This document shows, one piece after another, positions 25,343 to 34,999 of a stretch of 64,000 bases of DNA. Every line of letters starts with the position of its first letter. Position 1 is the first letter of the stretch. The notes beneath the pieces were generated by a model. That model searched no databases. It had not been told where the DNA came from and saw only the letters and a program-made list of their open reading frames with translations. The DNA lies in assembly GCF_028690125.1 (NCBI RefSeq), contig NZ_JAQVBV010000013.1:61978-125977 (forward strand). Direction: 5' to 3'. The stretch is from Bacteroides sp. GTDB lineage: Bacteria; Bacteroidota; Bacteroidia; Bacteroidales; Bacteroidaceae. The position numbers were made by a program, and so were the translations under genes.

Positions 25343-27874
25343 ATGAAACAACGATTAGGGTTAGCGATCGTATTATTTTGTTTAGCGCCAACTATTTTCG
25401 CGCAACAAAAAGCAAAGCAAAACGCTCGTGAAGACAATGCTTCTTTCATGTTCACAGAATCACAGTTGAACGAAGATGACGATGCGGCTCAAAGTGTGCA
25501 GGCATTAGTCTCTTCAAACAATGATGTTTATCTGTCTAATGTTGGTTATTTGTTCAGTCCGATGAGATTTCGTGTGAGAGGATACGATTCTCAGTACAAT
25601 GACATGTACATTAACGGAGTACAATTTAATGATGTAGAAACGGGACGTTTCAGCTACGGATTAATCGGAGGATTGAATGATGCTACTCGAAACAAGGAGG
25701 GAATCGGTCCTTTTGAAAACAATTATTTTACTTTTGGAGCGATTGGAGGATCAACAAATATAGATCTCCGAGCCAGCCAGTATTCAGCAGGATCAAAGCT
25801 GTCATTGTCAGGATGTAATCGTAGTTATATTCTCCGCGGAATGTATACTTATTCTACAGGTCTGATGAAGAATGGCTGGGCTTTCACCGGATCGGCAGGT
25901 TATCGTTGGGCAAATGAAGGTAATATAGAAGGTACCTTCTACAATGCTTTTTCTTATTTTCTGGCTGCTGAAAAGGTTTTCAATGACAAGCATAGTTTGT
26001 CTATTGCTACCTGGGGAGCTCCTACCGAACGCGGACAACAGGGTGCATCAACAGAAGAAGCTTATTATTTAGCTAATAGTCATTATTATAATCCTAACTG
26101 GGGTTATCAGAATGGAAAGAAACGTAATTCGCGTGTAGTAAATTCGTTTGAGCCTTCTGTAGTTGCTGCATGGGATTTCAAGATTAAAGATAATATGAAG
26201 TTGGTGACAAGTGCAGGGTTTAAGTATAGTAATTATGGAACCAGTGCACTGGGATGGAATGGAAATGCTGCCGACCCACGTCCTGATTACTATAAGAAAA
26301 TGCCTAGTTCTATCTTCAATGTTTATAATGATGTTCCGACACCGGAACAGTTGAAACAGTTTGATGAAGTGACTGACTTATGGAAGGATAACAAATCTTA
26401 CCGTCAGCTTGATTGGGATTTGATGTATTTCTCTAATCAACAGGCAAATGCACTGGACAAGGAAACGTTGTATTACGTAGAAGAACGTCACAATGACCAG
26501 TTGGCATTTAATTTCAATTCAGTATTTAATCATACCATCAATGAAAACAGTAGTTATACAGCCGGTATTGCAGTTAATACGACGAAAGGTATGCATTACA
26601 AAAAAATGAAAGATTTGCTCGGTGGTGAGTTATATACTGATATCGATAAGTTCTCTGTTCGTGACTATGGAGAAAACTCTTATATTATCCAGAATGATTT
26701 GGATCATCCGAATCGTCGTATCGGAGAAGGTGATAAGTTCGGTTACAATTACAATATATTTGTAAACAAACAGAGTGCCTGGTTACGTTATCAGGGTAAA
26801 AGCGGTTCTTTCAGCTATTTCGCTTCTGGTAAAATTGGTTCTACACAGATGTTCCGTGACGGTTTGATGCGTAATGGTCGTGCTCCGTTGAAGTCTTTGG
26901 GTAGCAGTGGTACTGCAAAATTCTTGGAAGGTGGTGTGAAAGCCGGTTTAACTTATTTCCTTAATGGTAACCACTCATTTACGTTGAATGCCGGATATGA
27001 AGATCGTGCTCCGTTAGCATATAACTCATTTGTTGCTCCACGTATCAAGAACGATTTTGTCAGTGACTTGAAGACAGAACAAGTTTATGGTGGCGACTTT
27101 ACTTATAATTTCACAACTCCGGTTGTAATGGGACGCATTACAGGATATTATACCCGTTTGCAGAATCAAGTAGAGTTGGAAGCTTTCTATAACGATAATG
27201 AATCCCGTTTTACTTACTTGTCTATGAATGGCATTAAGAAAGAACATTGGGGTGTAGAAGCTGCTGCTACTTTCCGTTTGACTACAAACTTGTCTTTGAC
27301 TGCAATCGGTACATGGTCGGAAGCAGAATACATGAATAACCCGGTAGCTACCCGTACTTACGAGAGTGAGAGCGAATCCAATCCTGACCGCGTATATGCA
27401 AAAGGTATGCGTGCTAACGGTACTCCGCTTTCTGCTTACAGCTTGGGCTTGGATTATAATATTAAAGGTTGGTTCTTCAATTTGACCGGAAATTACTATG
27501 ACCGTATCTATCTGGACTTCTCTGCTTACCGCCGTTTGGAAAGTGTATTGACTCGTGATAATGATGGTTCGGTAGATGCTAATGGTAATTTGGTAGGTGT
27601 AAAAGTTCCTTCACAGGAAAAACTGAAAGGTGGATTTATGCTTGATGCCTCTGTCGGTAAATACATTCGTTTGAGAAATGGTAAGAGTGTTAGTATTAAT
27701 CTGAGTGTGAATAATGTTCTGAATAATACAAATATGCGTACTGGCGGTTATGAACAGAATCGTGATGATACTTATGATGATGGTTCTATGCGTACTTATA
27801 TGTTCTCTAAGAACTCTAAATATTATTATGCGCCGGCTATCAATGCATTCTTGAATATCGGTTACAGATTCTAA
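25343..27874 (+). CDS. TonB-dependent outer-membrane receptor
   Basis: An 843-residue protein with signal peptide MKQRLGLAIVLFCLAPTIFA. Residues about 40-160 are a plug domain (MRFRVRGYDSQYNDMYINGVQFND, GGSTNIDLRAS). The rest is a long beta-barrel with a C-terminal aromatic (NIGYRF). It lacks the SusC N-terminal carboxypeptidase-regulatory domain and has no SusD after it, so it is not a standard glycan transporter. It is followed by two lipoprotein genes at 35 bp and 20 bp gaps. With nucleases on both sides, the likely cargo is nucleic-acid breakdown products or a related phosphate-bearing ligand; this is inference from context. Confidence 0.88.
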   Translation: MKQRLGLAIVLFCLAPTIFAQQKAKQNAREDNASFMFTESQLNEDDDAAQSVQALVSSNNDVYLSNVGYLFSPMRFRVRGYDSQYNDMYINGVQFNDVETGRFSYGLIGGLNDATRNKEGIGPFENNYFTFGAIGGSTNIDLRASQYSAGSKLSLSGCNRSYILRGMYTYSTGLMKNGWAFTGSAGYRWANEGNIEGTFYNAFSYFLAAEKVFNDKHSLSIATWGAPTERGQQGASTEEAYYLANSHYYNPNWGYQNGKKRNSRVVNSFEPSVVAAWDFKIKDNMKLVTSAGFKYSNYGTSALGWNGNAADPRPDYYKKMPSSIFNVYNDVPTPEQLKQFDEVTDLWKDNKSYRQLDWDLMYFSNQQANALDKETLYYVEERHNDQLAFNFNSVFNHTINENSSYTAGIAVNTTKGMHYKKMKDLLGGELYTDIDKFSVRDYGENSYIIQNDLDHPNRRIGEGDKFGYNYNIFVNKQSAWLRYQGKSGSFSYFASGKIGSTQMFRDGLMRNGRAPLKSLGSSGTAKFLEGGVKAGLTYFLNGNHSFTLNAGYEDRAPLAYNSFVAPRIKNDFVSDLKTEQVYGGDFTYNFTTPVVMGRITGYYTRLQNQVELEAFYNDNESRFTYLSMNGIKKEHWGVEAAATFRLTTNLSLTAIGTWSEAEYMNNPVATRTYESESESNPDRVYAKGMRANGTPLSAYSLGLDYNIKGWFFNLTGNYYDRIYLDFSAYRRLESVLTRDNDGSVDANGNLVGVKVPSQEKLKGGFMLDASVGKYIRLRNGKSVSINLSVNNVLNNTNMRTGGYEQNRDDTYDDGSMRTYMFSKNSKYYYAPAINAFLNIGYRF

Positions 27875-27909
27875 AATGTATTTTTGGTACAATTAATAAA
27901 TAAAGAAAA

Positions 27910-28773
27910 ATGAATATGAAGAAAATATTATCTATAGGATGTACCGGAATGTTGGTGTGTGCTTTGAGTTTCAGCTCGTGCATGAACGACTTTGATACTC
28001 CGGTTACAGGCAATGCGTTTGGTAATAACTCGATCGAGCCAGAACGTACAATAACAATTGCCAACTTGAAAGAAAAATATGACGGATTTATAGATACCAG
28101 TACGGATACATATACCACCATTGAAGGTAAAACACGTATTGAAGGTGTGATTGTAGGAGATGATGAAAGTGGTAATATCTACAAGCAGTTGGTAGTGGCT
28201 GATGAGACAGGAGCTATCATTGTGGGTGTTAATAATACAGGGCTTTATGCAGCTTGTCCGGTAGGTCAGAAAGTCGTTATTGATTGCGAAGGATTGCAAA
28301 TTGGCAGTTATCGTAAATTGGCTCAGATCGGTACTACTTATGAAGGTAAAGTAGGTCGTATGCCGGAATATGTATGGAACAAGCATGTGCGTATTATCAA
28401 TAAGCCACAGATGTTTTATGAAGAGTTGAAACCACTTGAGATTTCTAATGCTACGGAATTGGCAGCGATAGATATGAAACGTGCTCCGTTATTGGTAACA
28501 CTGAAAAATGTGAAGTTCCCGCAGGCAGATGGCAAGGTGGCTTTCGCACCGGAAGAAGATGTTGCTGGTTCAACTTTAAGTTTTGTAGAACGGACTATCA
28601 ATTTTGCAGACGGTACACCATGTAAAGCAGTTGCTCATACCAGTATCTATGCAAATTTTTCTAAGGATGTGCTTCCACAAGGAAATACAGATGTGACTGG
28701 TATCTTGACTCGCTATAATGCTAGCTGGCAGTTACTTATTCGTACCAGTAATGATATTCAACGTAATAATTAA
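27910..28773 (+). CDS. DUF5689-type OB-fold lipoprotein
   Basis: A 287-residue lipoprotein (lipobox SFSSC). After a short linker, residues about 38-285 contain the DUF5689-like OB-fold: TIANLKEKYDG, RIEGVIVGDDESGNIYKQLVVADETGA, and VVIDCEGLQIGSYRKLAQIG. A second, similar beta-barrel-like half ends in the TGILTRYNASWQLLIRT segment. OB-folds bind oligonucleotides or oligosaccharides; DUF5689 proteins are commonly surface lipoproteins beside TonB receptors. It is co-transcribed between the receptor and the next lipoprotein. A role in capturing nucleic acid for the receptor is inference. Confidence 0.8.
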   Translation: MNMKKILSIGCTGMLVCALSFSSCMNDFDTPVTGNAFGNNSIEPERTITIANLKEKYDGFIDTSTDTYTTIEGKTRIEGVIVGDDESGNIYKQLVVADETGAIIVGVNNTGLYAACPVGQKVVIDCEGLQIGSYRKLAQIGTTYEGKVGRMPEYVWNKHVRIINKPQMFYEELKPLEISNATELAAIDMKRAPLLVTLKNVKFPQADGKVAFAPEEDVAGSTLSFVERTINFADGTPCKAVAHTSIYANFSKDVLPQGNTDVTGILTRYNASWQLLIRTSNDIQRNN

Positions 28774-28793
28774 TAAACTAACAATACACAATT

Positions 28794-30878
28794 ATGAAAA
28801 AGATTCTAAATGCTTTATTCTTGACACTGCTTGCAGTGATCACATTTAGTGGATGTAGTGATGTTCCTTCTCCTTATGATATTAAGAGTGAAGGGGATGA
28901 TAATACAGAGACAGTTGGAAGCGGCACAAAAGAAGATCCGTATGACGTAGCAGCTGCAATGAAAAAGCAAGATGGTTCGGAAGCTTGGGTAATGGGATAT
29001 ATTGTAGGTAGCATAAAGGATAAATCCATATCTACAGATTCTGAATTTACAGGACCTTTTACTAATCCTGCAAACATTCTAATTGCTGCTTCAGCGACTG
29101 AAACTAATTATAAAAACTGTATTCCTGTACAATTAGTTTCGGGTACAGATGTACGTGCTGCCCTTAATTTGAAAGATAATGAAAGCAACTTAGGTAAAGT
29201 TGTTACTATAAAGGGTACTCTAACCGGCTATTTTGGTGTTCCGGGATTGAAGTCGCCAACGGCTGCTATACTTGATGGTGTAGAAATTGGAGATAGCGGT
29301 TCTGAACCTAGCGGTGATTTAGCTTCATTACTTGATCCGACAAAGACTGTTCCATCAATTGTTAATAAGTTCGATAATGCAGTGAATGACGCTGAATATA
29401 ATCAAGAAGGTTATGTGAACTTTGCTGAGGTTGGTACAAGAACTTGGAGAGGCAAAGCTGCTGGTACAGATATGCGCCTTCAGGCAACAGCCTTTGGAAG
29501 TAAGGATGCTTCTGATATCGCATGGTTTATTACTCCGGCACTTGTTATTAATGATTTGCAAGTTAAGAAAGTAACATTTGATTGTGTATCTGCTTATTTT
29601 GTAGAAGGTACAAAATTCGAAGTTTATTTCTTAGAGAAAAATGGTGATAACGTGACGAAAACATTGATTAATGTAGGCAATATTCCACAAAACACTGATG
29701 CTGCGTATTCTGACGTTGTTACTTTAACAGGTGATTTGTCTTCATTTGGTGGTAAGACTGGATTTATCGGATTTAAATATACTGGTAGTTCTACAGCTAC
29801 AGGTACTTATCAGATTGATAATTTATATGTGGGAGTAGAAGCAGGTGGTGAAGGACCAGACCCTACGCCGGAGGAGAACACTATTTTCACAGAGACTTTT
29901 GGTACACCTGTCAGTGCTAATACTAATGTAGCAAACTTTACTGGATGGGATAATCAGAATTTTACTTTTACTGTGGCTGACCCAAAATGTAATATTCGTG
30001 CTAAAGCACATATGACGGAAAGCAACAGAACCGAAACAAACAAGGTGAACAGTATTTGGTTCCCAGCTAATTTTGATCATTCATTTACCATTTCGAATAT
30101 TGATGCATCAAACTATAGTAAATTCATTGTTAAATATGAATTAGGCGCCAATGTATTTGGTGCTGGAAGCTCTATTGATTTGAATGTATTGAAAGTGTCA
30201 TTAAATGACGTAGAGGGAACTGCTTCAAGTAAAATTGTTAGCAAAGATAATAATGACGCTAATGTCTTTTTTGAGATGCAGGTTGAACTGAATGTGAAAG
30301 GAACTGCAAGTTCTACATTGAAATTCTCAGCTATCGGAGCAGATAATACAATGGGATTCATTCTTTATAATGTAAGATTGATTGGCGTGAAAGATGGAGG
30401 TGATGAACCGACTCCGGATAGCCCTTATACAAGTAATATAACAATGCCTGAAACATCATGGAGTAATTCATCTGATGCGGCTTATGGTGGTATTGTTAAG
30501 ATTGGAACAGATGCGACAGAATATCCTATTGTGAAACTCGGAACGGCGAAACTGGCAGGTGTCTGGAGTTCACCAGCATTAGGAGCTGCCAAAAGTAAAC
30601 TAGCTTTTTATGCTGTTGGTTGGAAAGGAAAGTCTGGCATTCTGACCGTAACAATTGAAAATGGTGGAGCATTTGAAGGAGGTGAGAGCTCTAAACAAAT
30701 CAATTTAGCAGGAAATGATGGGGCTACTGGTAATTATCCGTTTACGATTACTCCTGCTGATTCTGATTATCATGAATTTGCTTTAACAGGAATTACAGCT
30801 ACTTCTACAATCAAATTTAAAACAGCTGATGAGTCAGCAGATAAACGTGCAGTAATCTTTGGTATTAATGTCAATTAA
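28794..30878 (+). CDS. Multidomain lipoprotein with OB-fold (DUF6359-like) and anchor-J-like domains
   Basis: A 694-residue lipoprotein (lipobox TFSGC). Residues about 42-165 are an OB-fold of the DUF6359 type (GTKEDPYDVAAAMKK, WVMGYIVGSIKDKS, GKVVTIKGTLTGYFGVPGLK). Residues about 185-350 look like a choice-of-anchor-J/beta-sandwich domain (GYVNFAEVGTRTWRGKA, QIDNLYVG). Two more beta-sandwich units follow after acidic proline linkers (GEGPDPTPEEN near 357, DGGDEPTPDSP near 540). It is the last gene before a strong terminator and probably displays several binding modules on the cell surface for the same ligand as the TonB receptor. Confidence 0.75.
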   Translation: MKKILNALFLTLLAVITFSGCSDVPSPYDIKSEGDDNTETVGSGTKEDPYDVAAAMKKQDGSEAWVMGYIVGSIKDKSISTDSEFTGPFTNPANILIAASATETNYKNCIPVQLVSGTDVRAALNLKDNESNLGKVVTIKGTLTGYFGVPGLKSPTAAILDGVEIGDSGSEPSGDLASLLDPTKTVPSIVNKFDNAVNDAEYNQEGYVNFAEVGTRTWRGKAAGTDMRLQATAFGSKDASDIAWFITPALVINDLQVKKVTFDCVSAYFVEGTKFEVYFLEKNGDNVTKTLINVGNIPQNTDAAYSDVVTLTGDLSSFGGKTGFIGFKYTGSSTATGTYQIDNLYVGVEAGGEGPDPTPEENTIFTETFGTPVSANTNVANFTGWDNQNFTFTVADPKCNIRAKAHMTESNRTETNKVNSIWFPANFDHSFTISNIDASNYSKFIVKYELGANVFGAGSSIDLNVLKVSLNDVEGTASSKIVSKDNNDANVFFEMQVELNVKGTASSTLKFSAIGADNTMGFILYNVRLIGVKDGGDEPTPDSPYTSNITMPETSWSNSSDAAYGGIVKIGTDATEYPIVKLGTAKLAGVWSSPALGAAKSKLAFYAVGWKGKSGILTVTIENGGAFEGGESSKQINLAGNDGATGNYPFTITPADSDYHEFALTGITATSTIKFKTADESADKRAVIFGINVN

Positions 30879-30901
30879 TGCTGCTTTTGATAATTGATAA
30901 G

Positions 30902-30933
30902 AAAAGGGAACAGATCACTGTTCCCTTTTTTTT
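30902..30933 (+). terminator. Rho-independent terminator of the TonB/OB-fold operon
   Basis: AAAAGGGAACAG, loop ATCA, CTGTTCCCTTTT, then a run of T. It is a textbook stem and U-tract, 23 bp after the stop codon at 30878. Confidence 0.9.
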
Positions 30934-31074
30934 ATGAAAGTACAAGAACTGTTTGAAGTACATTTATAGAACTTTATATTTGCGCAAAAAAAGTAAAAAG
31001 ATGCTTCATGGTAAATTGATATAGTATAAATAGATAAAAGAAAACGTGAAGATGATTGAAAATAAAATAAAAGC

Positions 31075-31106
31075 TTGAGCCCTAAGGCGGATTATCCTTA
31101 TCTTTG
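31075..31106 (+). promoter_or_regulatory. Promoter of the second NUC1 nuclease gene
   Basis: TTG at 31075-31077 and TATCTTTG at 31099-31106 are spaced 21 bp apart, matching the Bacteroides -33/-7 pattern. The ATG follows at 31172, leaving a leader of about 60 nt. The nuclease therefore has its own promoter despite its position behind the operon. Confidence 0.7.
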
Positions 31107-31171
31107 TATTCCTTGTAGGGTAAGCAACTACTGCTTATTAAAAATATATACTCAAACAAGATTAATATATT

Positions 31172-32029
31172 ATGAATATTGGAAAGAAACGTTATTTTTA
31201 TATTTGGTTGAGCTTTTTATGCTTAAGTTTTGTATCCTGTAGTAAAGATGAAGAAGAACTCAGCTCTGACAATTTTGCAATTGGTATTGTCGAACTACCG
31301 GCTTTGCGTAATGGGGCGAATGATATGTTTGTAACCCATTCTACTACATTTAATGGTAAGAAAGTGACTACTTTCAGCATGGAATATGATAAAAGTAAAA
31401 AGCATTCACGTTGGATAGCTTTTCGATTTGATAGCCAGACAAAACAGACTAATGTATCTCGTAGCAATGAGCCTTTTGATGCAGACCCTTTTATACCACA
31501 GCAATTTTTACGTGTCCAGGCCGATTTTGGGAGGCAGGGATATGATAGGGGACATCTTTGTGCTTCTGCCGACCGGCTTTATTCAAATGAAGCAAATGAG
31601 CAAACTTTTTATTATTCAAATATGAGCCCTCAAAGGAATAAATTTAATGTTGGAATTTGGAGAGATTTGGAAGCAAAAGTACAGACATGGGGACGTAGTT
31701 GTACTACTTCGGATACATTATATGTAGTGAAAGGGGGGACGATTGATAGAGAAGATCAGATAGCTAAATATATTGGTGATGACCGTAGTAAACCAGTTCC
31801 GAAGTATTACTATATGGCTTTATTATTTAAAAAGAGCGATTCATTTAAAGCCATTGCCTTTTGGTTGGAACATACCGATATACCTAAATCCCAGAACCTT
31901 GCAGATTATGTACTTTCTATTGATGAGTTGGAAGAAAAGACGGGAATTGATTTCTTTCCAAACTTAAATGATAAGTTAGAGAATGTGCTAGAAGCAACAT
32001 ATTCAGTAAAGGCTTGGAATGGTTTATAA
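31172..32029 (+). CDS. Secreted DNA/RNA non-specific endonuclease (NUC1), lipoprotein
   Basis: A 285-residue lipoprotein (lipobox FVSC, Cys23) made almost entirely of the NUC1 nuclease domain. It keeps the full DRGH motif (GYDRGHLCASADR) and the Asn-containing helix (YYSNMSPQRNKFN). Its sequence parallels the BACON-bearing nuclease at 22891 along the catalytic domain, including GIW..LE..VQ.WG and the VKGGTIDR stretch. It has its own promoter and is closed by a hairpin. The expected role is hydrolysis of DNA and RNA outside the cytoplasm. Confidence 0.92.
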   Translation: MNIGKKRYFYIWLSFLCLSFVSCSKDEEELSSDNFAIGIVELPALRNGANDMFVTHSTTFNGKKVTTFSMEYDKSKKHSRWIAFRFDSQTKQTNVSRSNEPFDADPFIPQQFLRVQADFGRQGYDRGHLCASADRLYSNEANEQTFYYSNMSPQRNKFNVGIWRDLEAKVQTWGRSCTTSDTLYVVKGGTIDREDQIAKYIGDDRSKPVPKYYYMALLFKKSDSFKAIAFWLEHTDIPKSQNLADYVLSIDELEEKTGIDFFPNLNDKLENVLEATYSVKAWNGL

Positions 32030-32069
32030 ACAATGTATAGTTTGAAAAAATCACTAAGTATCTTTGAAG

Positions 32070-32113
32070 AAATCTTCCTAATGTTCGTACTCAAACATTG
32101 GGAAGATTTTTTT
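32070..32113 (+). terminator. Terminator after the second nuclease gene
   Basis: AATCTTCCTAATGTT pairs with AACATTGGGAAGATT (one G-T position) and is followed by TTTTTTC. Confidence 0.8.
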
Positions 32114-32172
32114 CTTATAGCTATGCGATTTGGCCGATATAAGATTTATCAATTTTGTAGTTAATAGAGGTC

Positions 32173-32218
32173 TTATTGGGTATATATACCCACCATGATG
32201 GGCATATATACCCAATAA
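32173..32218. promoter_or_regulatory. Two tandem 14-bp palindromes 22 bp apart (candidate operator)
   Basis: GGGTATATATACCC at 32178-32191 is a perfect palindrome, and GGGCATATATACCC at 32200-32213 is a one-base variant. Their centres are 22 bp apart, two helical turns. The whole block is also an inverted repeat with 19-bp arms (32173-32191 and 32200-32218, one mismatch). It lies about 220 bp before the TonB-type gene at 32439. Within the 32030-32438 gap this and the terminator at 32070 are the only structures seen. It could be a paired operator or a large hairpin. Confidence 0.55.
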
Positions 32219-32438
32219 ATTGTATGATATCAGTTGTGAACCTATGATTGAGATTTACGATAATTAGTATGGATGTATGAGCCCATTACAATAAGTAATA
32301 ATCTTTTTTATCTCTTCTTTTTATATTCTTAACTCCGAAGGCTTCGTAATAGCAAAGAAACCACTTACTTTTATCACGTTTTTATCATAGCCCCCAATAT
32401 GACAAAGGCGAATAAACTAAAAGATAATTATTCTAGGC

Positions 32439-34988
32439 ATGAGACACAAACTATTTCTTTTATCACTATTCGTGTTCACCTTATCAATGAGTGGTTGGGC
32501 ACAAAACTCGGTATCTTTTTATACTGTTAAAGGAGTGCTTCTGGATTCATTGACTCAGGAGGGGGAGCCGTATGCAACAATTAAGATAGTAAATAAAGAC
32601 GCACCGGATAAAGCGGTAAAGATGGCCGTGACAGGTGCAAATGGAAAGTTTCAGGAGAAATTGAATGTTGGACCAGGAGATTATATACTAACGGTTTCTT
32701 CCATTGGTAAAACTACTGTTGTAAGGGAATTCAGCTTGAAGCCTTCTGCCCGGATCGTTGATTTGGGAACAATGCTTTCGGCAGAAGCCACTAATGAATT
32801 GAAAGGAGTGGAGGTTGTAGCACAGAAGCCACTGGTGAAGGTCGATGTTGATAAGATAGAATATAACATAGAAGATGATCCAGATTCTAAATCCAATAGT
32901 ATCCTGGAGATGCTTCGGAAAGTTCCTTTGGTCACGGTAGACGGAGAAGATAATGTTCAGGTGAATGGTAGCAGCAGTTTCAAAATACACATCAATGGAA
33001 AACCTAATAATATGATGAGTAGTAATCCTAAAGATGTATTGAAGAGTATGCCTGCTAATTCGATTAAGTATATCGAAGTGATTACCTCTCCGGGAGCTAA
33101 ATATGATGCCGAAGGAATCGGGGGAATTCTTAATATTGTGACCGTTGGAGGTGGCTTCGACGGCTATACCGCTACTATTCGTACAAGTGCGGGGAATAAT
33201 GATTCGGGAATCGGAGGTTATGCAATGATAAAGCAAGATAAACTGACACTTTCTGCCAATTATAACTACAACTATAATTATCGTCCGAACAGCTATTCCA
33301 ACAGTTACCGCGAAAATTATGAATCGGATACGGAAAAATATTTGGAATCTCAGAGTAGATCAAAATCAAGAGGAAGCTTTCAGCATGGCAATCTGGAAGC
33401 GAGCTATGAAATTGACTCTTTGAGGCTGCTGACTGTGGCTTTTGGTATGTATGGCGGTGGTAGCAAAAATAATAGCGATGGTACAACAGCAATGTATGCG
33501 GCAAATTATCAAGATATTGCTTATCGTTACCGTACTGATAATCATGGTAAATCTTCCTGGTACTCAATTAATGGGAATATTGATTACCAGCGGACAGCCC
33601 GAAGTAATAAAGCGCGGATGATCACTCTTTCTTATAAGATAAATACTCAACCACAGACAGATAATTCTTATAATACCTATCTCGATATTTCTCCGGAGGA
33701 TCAGACTGATAATATCGTAGATCGTTTGTTACTAAGAAATTATCATTCGGACGGTAAAACGAACAACATCGAACATACCTTTCAGGTAGACTATACCACC
33801 CCAATTGGGAAACTTCATACCATTGAAACCGGAGCAAAGTATATTTTACGGCGTAATTCCAGTGATAACCAATTTTTTGAAGCGGCAGGAGTAAGTGACG
33901 ATTACCTCTATAATGAAGACCGTAGTAGTGATTACCGCCATTTGAATCATATTTTGGCTGCTTATGCCGGATACACATTGAAATATAAAGTATTCTCTTT
34001 TAAACCCGGAGTACGTTATGAACAAACCATACAGCGTGTGAAATACATCGTCGGTCCGGGAGAGAACTTCAATTCCAATTTCAGTGATTGGGTCCCTTCT
34101 GCTTCTTTGGGGATGCAGGTGGGAAAAACACAAAATATACGAGGTAGTTATAGTATGCGTATCTGGCGTCCGGGCATCTGGAACCTGAATCCTTATTTTA
34201 ATAATCAGAATCCGATGTTTATTAGTCAGGGAAATCCAGATCTGAAAACGGTAAAAAGCCATGCTTTTGACCTCTCATATAGCAACTTCACGGCTAAGTT
34301 CAATATCAATGTGGCACTGCGTTATTCTTTCCAGAATAATGGAATTGAAAATATCAGTCGTCTGATCACTGCACCGGGTGGAGAGATTTTTGATGATAAT
34401 CCTGAACATCTGGCTCCAGAAGGTGCTTTATATAGCACTTATGCTAATATTGGAAAGAGAAAAGAGACCGGACTGAATTTATTTCTGAACTGGAATGCTA
34501 CCTCCAAAACACGTATCTATATGAATGGACGTGGAGATTACACCGATCTGCGCAGTGAGGCGCAAGGATTACATAATTATGGTTGGAATGCTTCAGTTCA
34601 TGGCGGTATTCAACATACTCTTCCTTGGAAAATTCGTTTGAGTCTGAATGCAGGAGGAAGAACTCCAAATATTAGTTTACAGGGTAAAGGCTCCGGTTTT
34701 CAATACTATAGCTTTGGAATCAACCGTTCGTTCCTAAAAGAAGAACGCTTGACACTGAACGTTTATTGCAGCAATATTTTTGAGAAATACAGGCATTTCG
34801 ATAATCATACGGAAGGGATTAATTTTATCTCGAAGAGTTCCAGTAAATATCCGAGCCGTTATTTCGGATTTAGCCTCAGCTACCGGATTGGCGAACTGAA
34901 GGCCAGTGTGAAAAAAGCCGCCCGGACTATAAATAATGATGATGTGAAAGAAGCAGGGAGAGAAGAAACACAGGGAGGCGTTCAATAG
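32439..34988 (+). CDS. TonB-dependent receptor-like outer-membrane beta-barrel with N-terminal carboxypeptidase-regulatory-like domain
   Basis: An 849-residue protein with signal peptide MRHKLFLLSLFVFTLSMSGWA. Residues about 28-115 are a CarboxypepD_reg-like beta-sandwich (VKGVLLDSLTQEGEPYATIKI). Residues about 120-235 are a plug-like domain (VDKIEYNIEDDPDSKSNSILEML, IEVITSPGAKYDAEGIGGILNIV). The remaining 600 residues form a barrel of the outer-membrane-beta-barrel type, with a charged tail past the last strand. Such proteins are common single receptors in Bacteroidetes, sometimes for peptides or metals. No partner gene is adjacent. It is preceded by paired palindromes and ends convergently, 11 bp from the GH144 gene. 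Confidence 0.85.
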   Translation: MRHKLFLLSLFVFTLSMSGWAQNSVSFYTVKGVLLDSLTQEGEPYATIKIVNKDAPDKAVKMAVTGANGKFQEKLNVGPGDYILTVSSIGKTTVVREFSLKPSARIVDLGTMLSAEATNELKGVEVVAQKPLVKVDVDKIEYNIEDDPDSKSNSILEMLRKVPLVTVDGEDNVQVNGSSSFKIHINGKPNNMMSSNPKDVLKSMPANSIKYIEVITSPGAKYDAEGIGGILNIVTVGGGFDGYTATIRTSAGNNDSGIGGYAMIKQDKLTLSANYNYNYNYRPNSYSNSYRENYESDTEKYLESQSRSKSRGSFQHGNLEASYEIDSLRLLTVAFGMYGGGSKNNSDGTTAMYAANYQDIAYRYRTDNHGKSSWYSINGNIDYQRTARSNKARMITLSYKINTQPQTDNSYNTYLDISPEDQTDNIVDRLLLRNYHSDGKTNNIEHTFQVDYTTPIGKLHTIETGAKYILRRNSSDNQFFEAAGVSDDYLYNEDRSSDYRHLNHILAAYAGYTLKYKVFSFKPGVRYEQTIQRVKYIVGPGENFNSNFSDWVPSASLGMQVGKTQNIRGSYSMRIWRPGIWNLNPYFNNQNPMFISQGNPDLKTVKSHAFDLSYSNFTAKFNINVALRYSFQNNGIENISRLITAPGGEIFDDNPEHLAPEGALYSTYANIGKRKETGLNLFLNWNATSKTRIYMNGRGDYTDLRSEAQGLHNYGWNASVHGGIQHTLPWKIRLSLNAGGRTPNISLQGKGSGFQYYSFGINRSFLKEERLTLNVYCSNIFEKYRHFDNHTEGINFISKSSSKYPSRYFGFSLSYRIGELKASVKKAARTINNDDVKEAGREETQGGVQ

Positions 34989-34995
34989 CCTCCCT
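34972..34995. terminator. Short stem-loop over the stop codon between convergent genes
   Basis: AGGGAGGC at 34972-34979 pairs with GCCTCCCT at 34988-34995, enclosing the TAG stop at 34986-34988 of the upstream gene. With only 11 bp between convergent genes it is the sole candidate terminator. Confidence 0.45.
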
Positions 34996-34999
34996 TCGG

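Noticed and set aside
32688..33236. 183-codon reading frame antisense to the outer-membrane receptor gene
   Set aside because: It lies wholly inside a well-supported gene in another frame, its composition is untypical of protein, and it has no promoter or family features. Other antisense frames, such as 20170-20721 and 56057-56608, fail for the same reason.
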